Assembly: GCA_964244295.1 (NCBI GenBank)
Contig: CAXTIG010000072.1
Span: 1-15,831 of the forward strand
Length of the DNA stretch: 15,831 bases
Direction: 5' to 3'
Source: JAJAZB01 sp964244295
GTDB taxonomy: Bacteria; Bacteroidota; Bacteroidia; Cytophagales; Spirosomataceae
A program made the translations under genes and the position numbers. Every line of letters begins with the position of its first letter. Positions within the stretch are counted from its first letter, which is position 1. A model generated the notes under the pieces. It did no database searches. It was not told where the DNA came from and saw only the letters and a program-made list of their open reading frames with translations. This document shows positions 14,689 to 15,831 of this stretch, in pieces.

Positions 14689-15606
14689 TCAGTACAACGC
14701 CCGCATCTTCCCGACCCGCTCCCGGAGTCGACTACGAAGTGACTCCGGCCCGACGACCTCCACTTCTTCCCCATACGCCAGAATCTCCCGTTCCAACTCG
14801 TGGTTGATGACCACGAACAACTCTACCTCCACACCCCGCTCGTCGCGCCCCACCTCGCGTTGGCTGGGATGGAGCGGCAACGATTGGATGTACTGGTATT
14901 CCGTCGCGGAAAAGCGCAGCACCACCCGCTCTGGCTGCCGGTCGGGTTGGCAGGTCACGCCGATGGCGTGTTGGCGGTAGCTGCGGTAGTGCTCGCTGCG
15001 TTGCGTGCGGATGGGTTGGTTGGTGAGTTCAAGGTTTTGGATACGGTCTAATCCGAAGGTTCGCATCTGATCGACGGCCACATCCCACCCATCGAAATAC
15101 CAGCGATTTCGATACTCGAAGATGAGTCCCGGCTCTACCGTGCGGAGGCGGACTTCGGCGCGGGTGTACGGTGCATAGGTAAACTTAACGGTTCGGCCAC
15201 TACGCAGGGCTTCCCAAAGTAGGGCCAGGTGATGTGCCCCGGTGAATTGGTCATTCTGTTCCAACTGCAAGTACCGGCTCACGTCGCGGGGAGAGGTCAC
15301 GGCACTACTCAGAAACTCCAATCGCTCGCGCCGTTCGAGCAACTGCACGAATTCGTTGAAATCGCTCACGTCCTGTTCGGTGGGAAGTTCAAGATAGTAT
15401 CCTTTCCGAGTTCGGTGGTAGGGGATTGTCAGCCCGTATTCGTTGCGTAATTCATTCATATCGCGTTCAACCGTTCGCTCCGAAACGGCAGCGTACCCCT
15501 TCTCGCGCAGGTTTTCACTGAGTCGTTCCAGGCTATAGAATAAATAAGGGGGTCGGAGACAGCGAATTAGATCCAGGTGGCGGTGTAAGGTAGCGGCTTG
15601 GTTCAT
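14689..15606 (-). CDS. WYL-domain transcriptional regulator, likely controlling the cas operon
   Basis: The protein has 305 residues from the ATG at 15606. An N-terminal winged helix (about residues 7-75, SERTVERDMNELRNEYG as the recognition part) is followed by a WYL domain whose name motif reads W-Y-F at about 169-171 (NRWYFDGWD), with the typical FGLDRI after it. A WCX-like C-terminal part (VVLRFSA... EILAYGEEVEVVGPESL) completes it. WYL proteins often regulate defence genes and may sense nucleotides or nucleic acids. The frame is open upstream to 15768, but that extension does not resemble the family. The gene has the same strand as cas6, with 83 nt between, so it may be co-transcribed or have its own terminator or promoter. 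GC is high (41 of 60 at 14941-15000). Confidence 0.88.
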   Translation of the reverse strand: MNQAATLHRHLDLIRCLRPPYLFYSLERLSENLREKGYAAVSERTVERDMNELRNEYGLTIPYHRTRKGYYLELPTEQDVSDFNEFVQLLERRERLEFLSSAVTSPRDVSRYLQLEQNDQFTGAHHLALLWEALRSGRTVKFTYAPYTRAEVRLRTVEPGLIFEYRNRWYFDGWDVAVDQMRTFGLDRIQNLELTNQPIRTQRSEHYRSYRQHAIGVTCQPDRQPERVVLRFSATEYQYIQSLPLHPSQREVGRDERGVEVELFVVINHELEREILAYGEEVEVVGPESLRSRLRERVGKMRALY

Positions 15607-15831
15607 GTGGCGGTGAGGTTTCAACTGCCAATATTTGCCCAATAGCTGGTAAATGCAAACCACTTGCTCAATCTGAGGCCCGACTAAAACGGTTGAACGG
15701 TGACATCCCAAGTATCCACTTACAATATGCCTGATAAGAAAAGTATCACGCTGTTTGGTGGTAATCATCCAGTGTCCAGGGAATGTTCAACGAAGTGTGT
15801 CATTGATTAAACCTTCAGGTGCGGCCTAACG
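15607..15831. other. Region upstream of the WYL gene, no gene recognised
   Basis: The frame of the WYL gene stays open to 15768 but the residues do not look like the family. A promoter for the WYL gene is expected here on the minus strand, yet no matching -7 element was found. No tRNA or second att copy is present. Confidence 0.4.

Larger units (their letters stand above)
580..15831. mobile_element. Putative tRNA-Met-integrated island carrying the CRISPR-Cas locus (right end not in window)
   Basis: The left end is set by the tRNA 3' fragment followed by an outward-lying integrase gene. Everything to the right (integrase operon, array, cas genes, WYL regulator) would be inside the island if the second att copy lies beyond the window. 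No second copy of the tRNA end was found in the window. The extent to the right is therefore inference; only the left boundary is supported directly. Confidence 0.42.

Noticed and set aside
15607..15768. Upstream-extended start for the WYL regulator
   Set aside because: The extra 54 residues do not resemble the family; the ATG at 15606 fits the winged-helix start.

Overview
The window looks like part of a Bacteroidota genome, most likely a Spirosoma/Rudanella-type Cytophagales. The evidence is the Bacteroidota-style tyrosine recombinase, a DUF6934-like protein, start regions without Shine-Dalgarno sequences, moderately high GC, and a type I-B CRISPR-Cas set like the one described from Porphyromonas (the 'PGING' variant). 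These assignments come from reading the translations; no database search was run.

Layout from left to right. (1) Positions 1-572: the flank, with the C-terminal part of a RayT/IS200-like Y1 transposase and a terminator-like hairpin. (2) Positions 580-626: the 3' part of an elongator tRNA-Met(CAU) gene on the minus strand, with no 5' half. This is what an integration site of a tyrosine-recombinase island looks like. (3) Positions 699-2655: five copies of a 9-bp motif, then the integrase, a DUF6934-like protein and a 52-residue protein, tightly spaced on the plus strand. (4) Positions 2695-5908: a CRISPR array of 50 repeats (29 nt) and 49 spacers (34-39 nt). The left 22 repeats are mostly mutated and the right 28 are identical, so the leader end should be on the right. 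(5) Positions 5909-6137: the presumed leader and a terminator hairpin. (6) Positions 6138-14605, minus strand: cas2, cas1, cas4, cas3, cas7, cas8, cas5 and cas6; in transcription order the cluster runs cas6-cas5-cas8-cas7-cas3-cas4-cas1-cas2. (7) Positions 14689-15606, minus strand: a WYL-domain regulator upstream of cas6.

How it works together. Cas6 should cut the array transcript (read on the minus strand) within each repeat, leaving an 8-nt tag. Cas5, Cas7, Cas8 and possibly an internally started Cas11 form Cascade, and Cas3 degrades the target. Cas4-Cas1-Cas2 add spacers, and the WYL protein probably senses a ligand and controls the operon. The most notable inference is that the whole CRISPR-Cas locus is cargo of an island integrated in tRNA-Met. 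The array abuts the integrase end, and the far end of the island lies outside the window.
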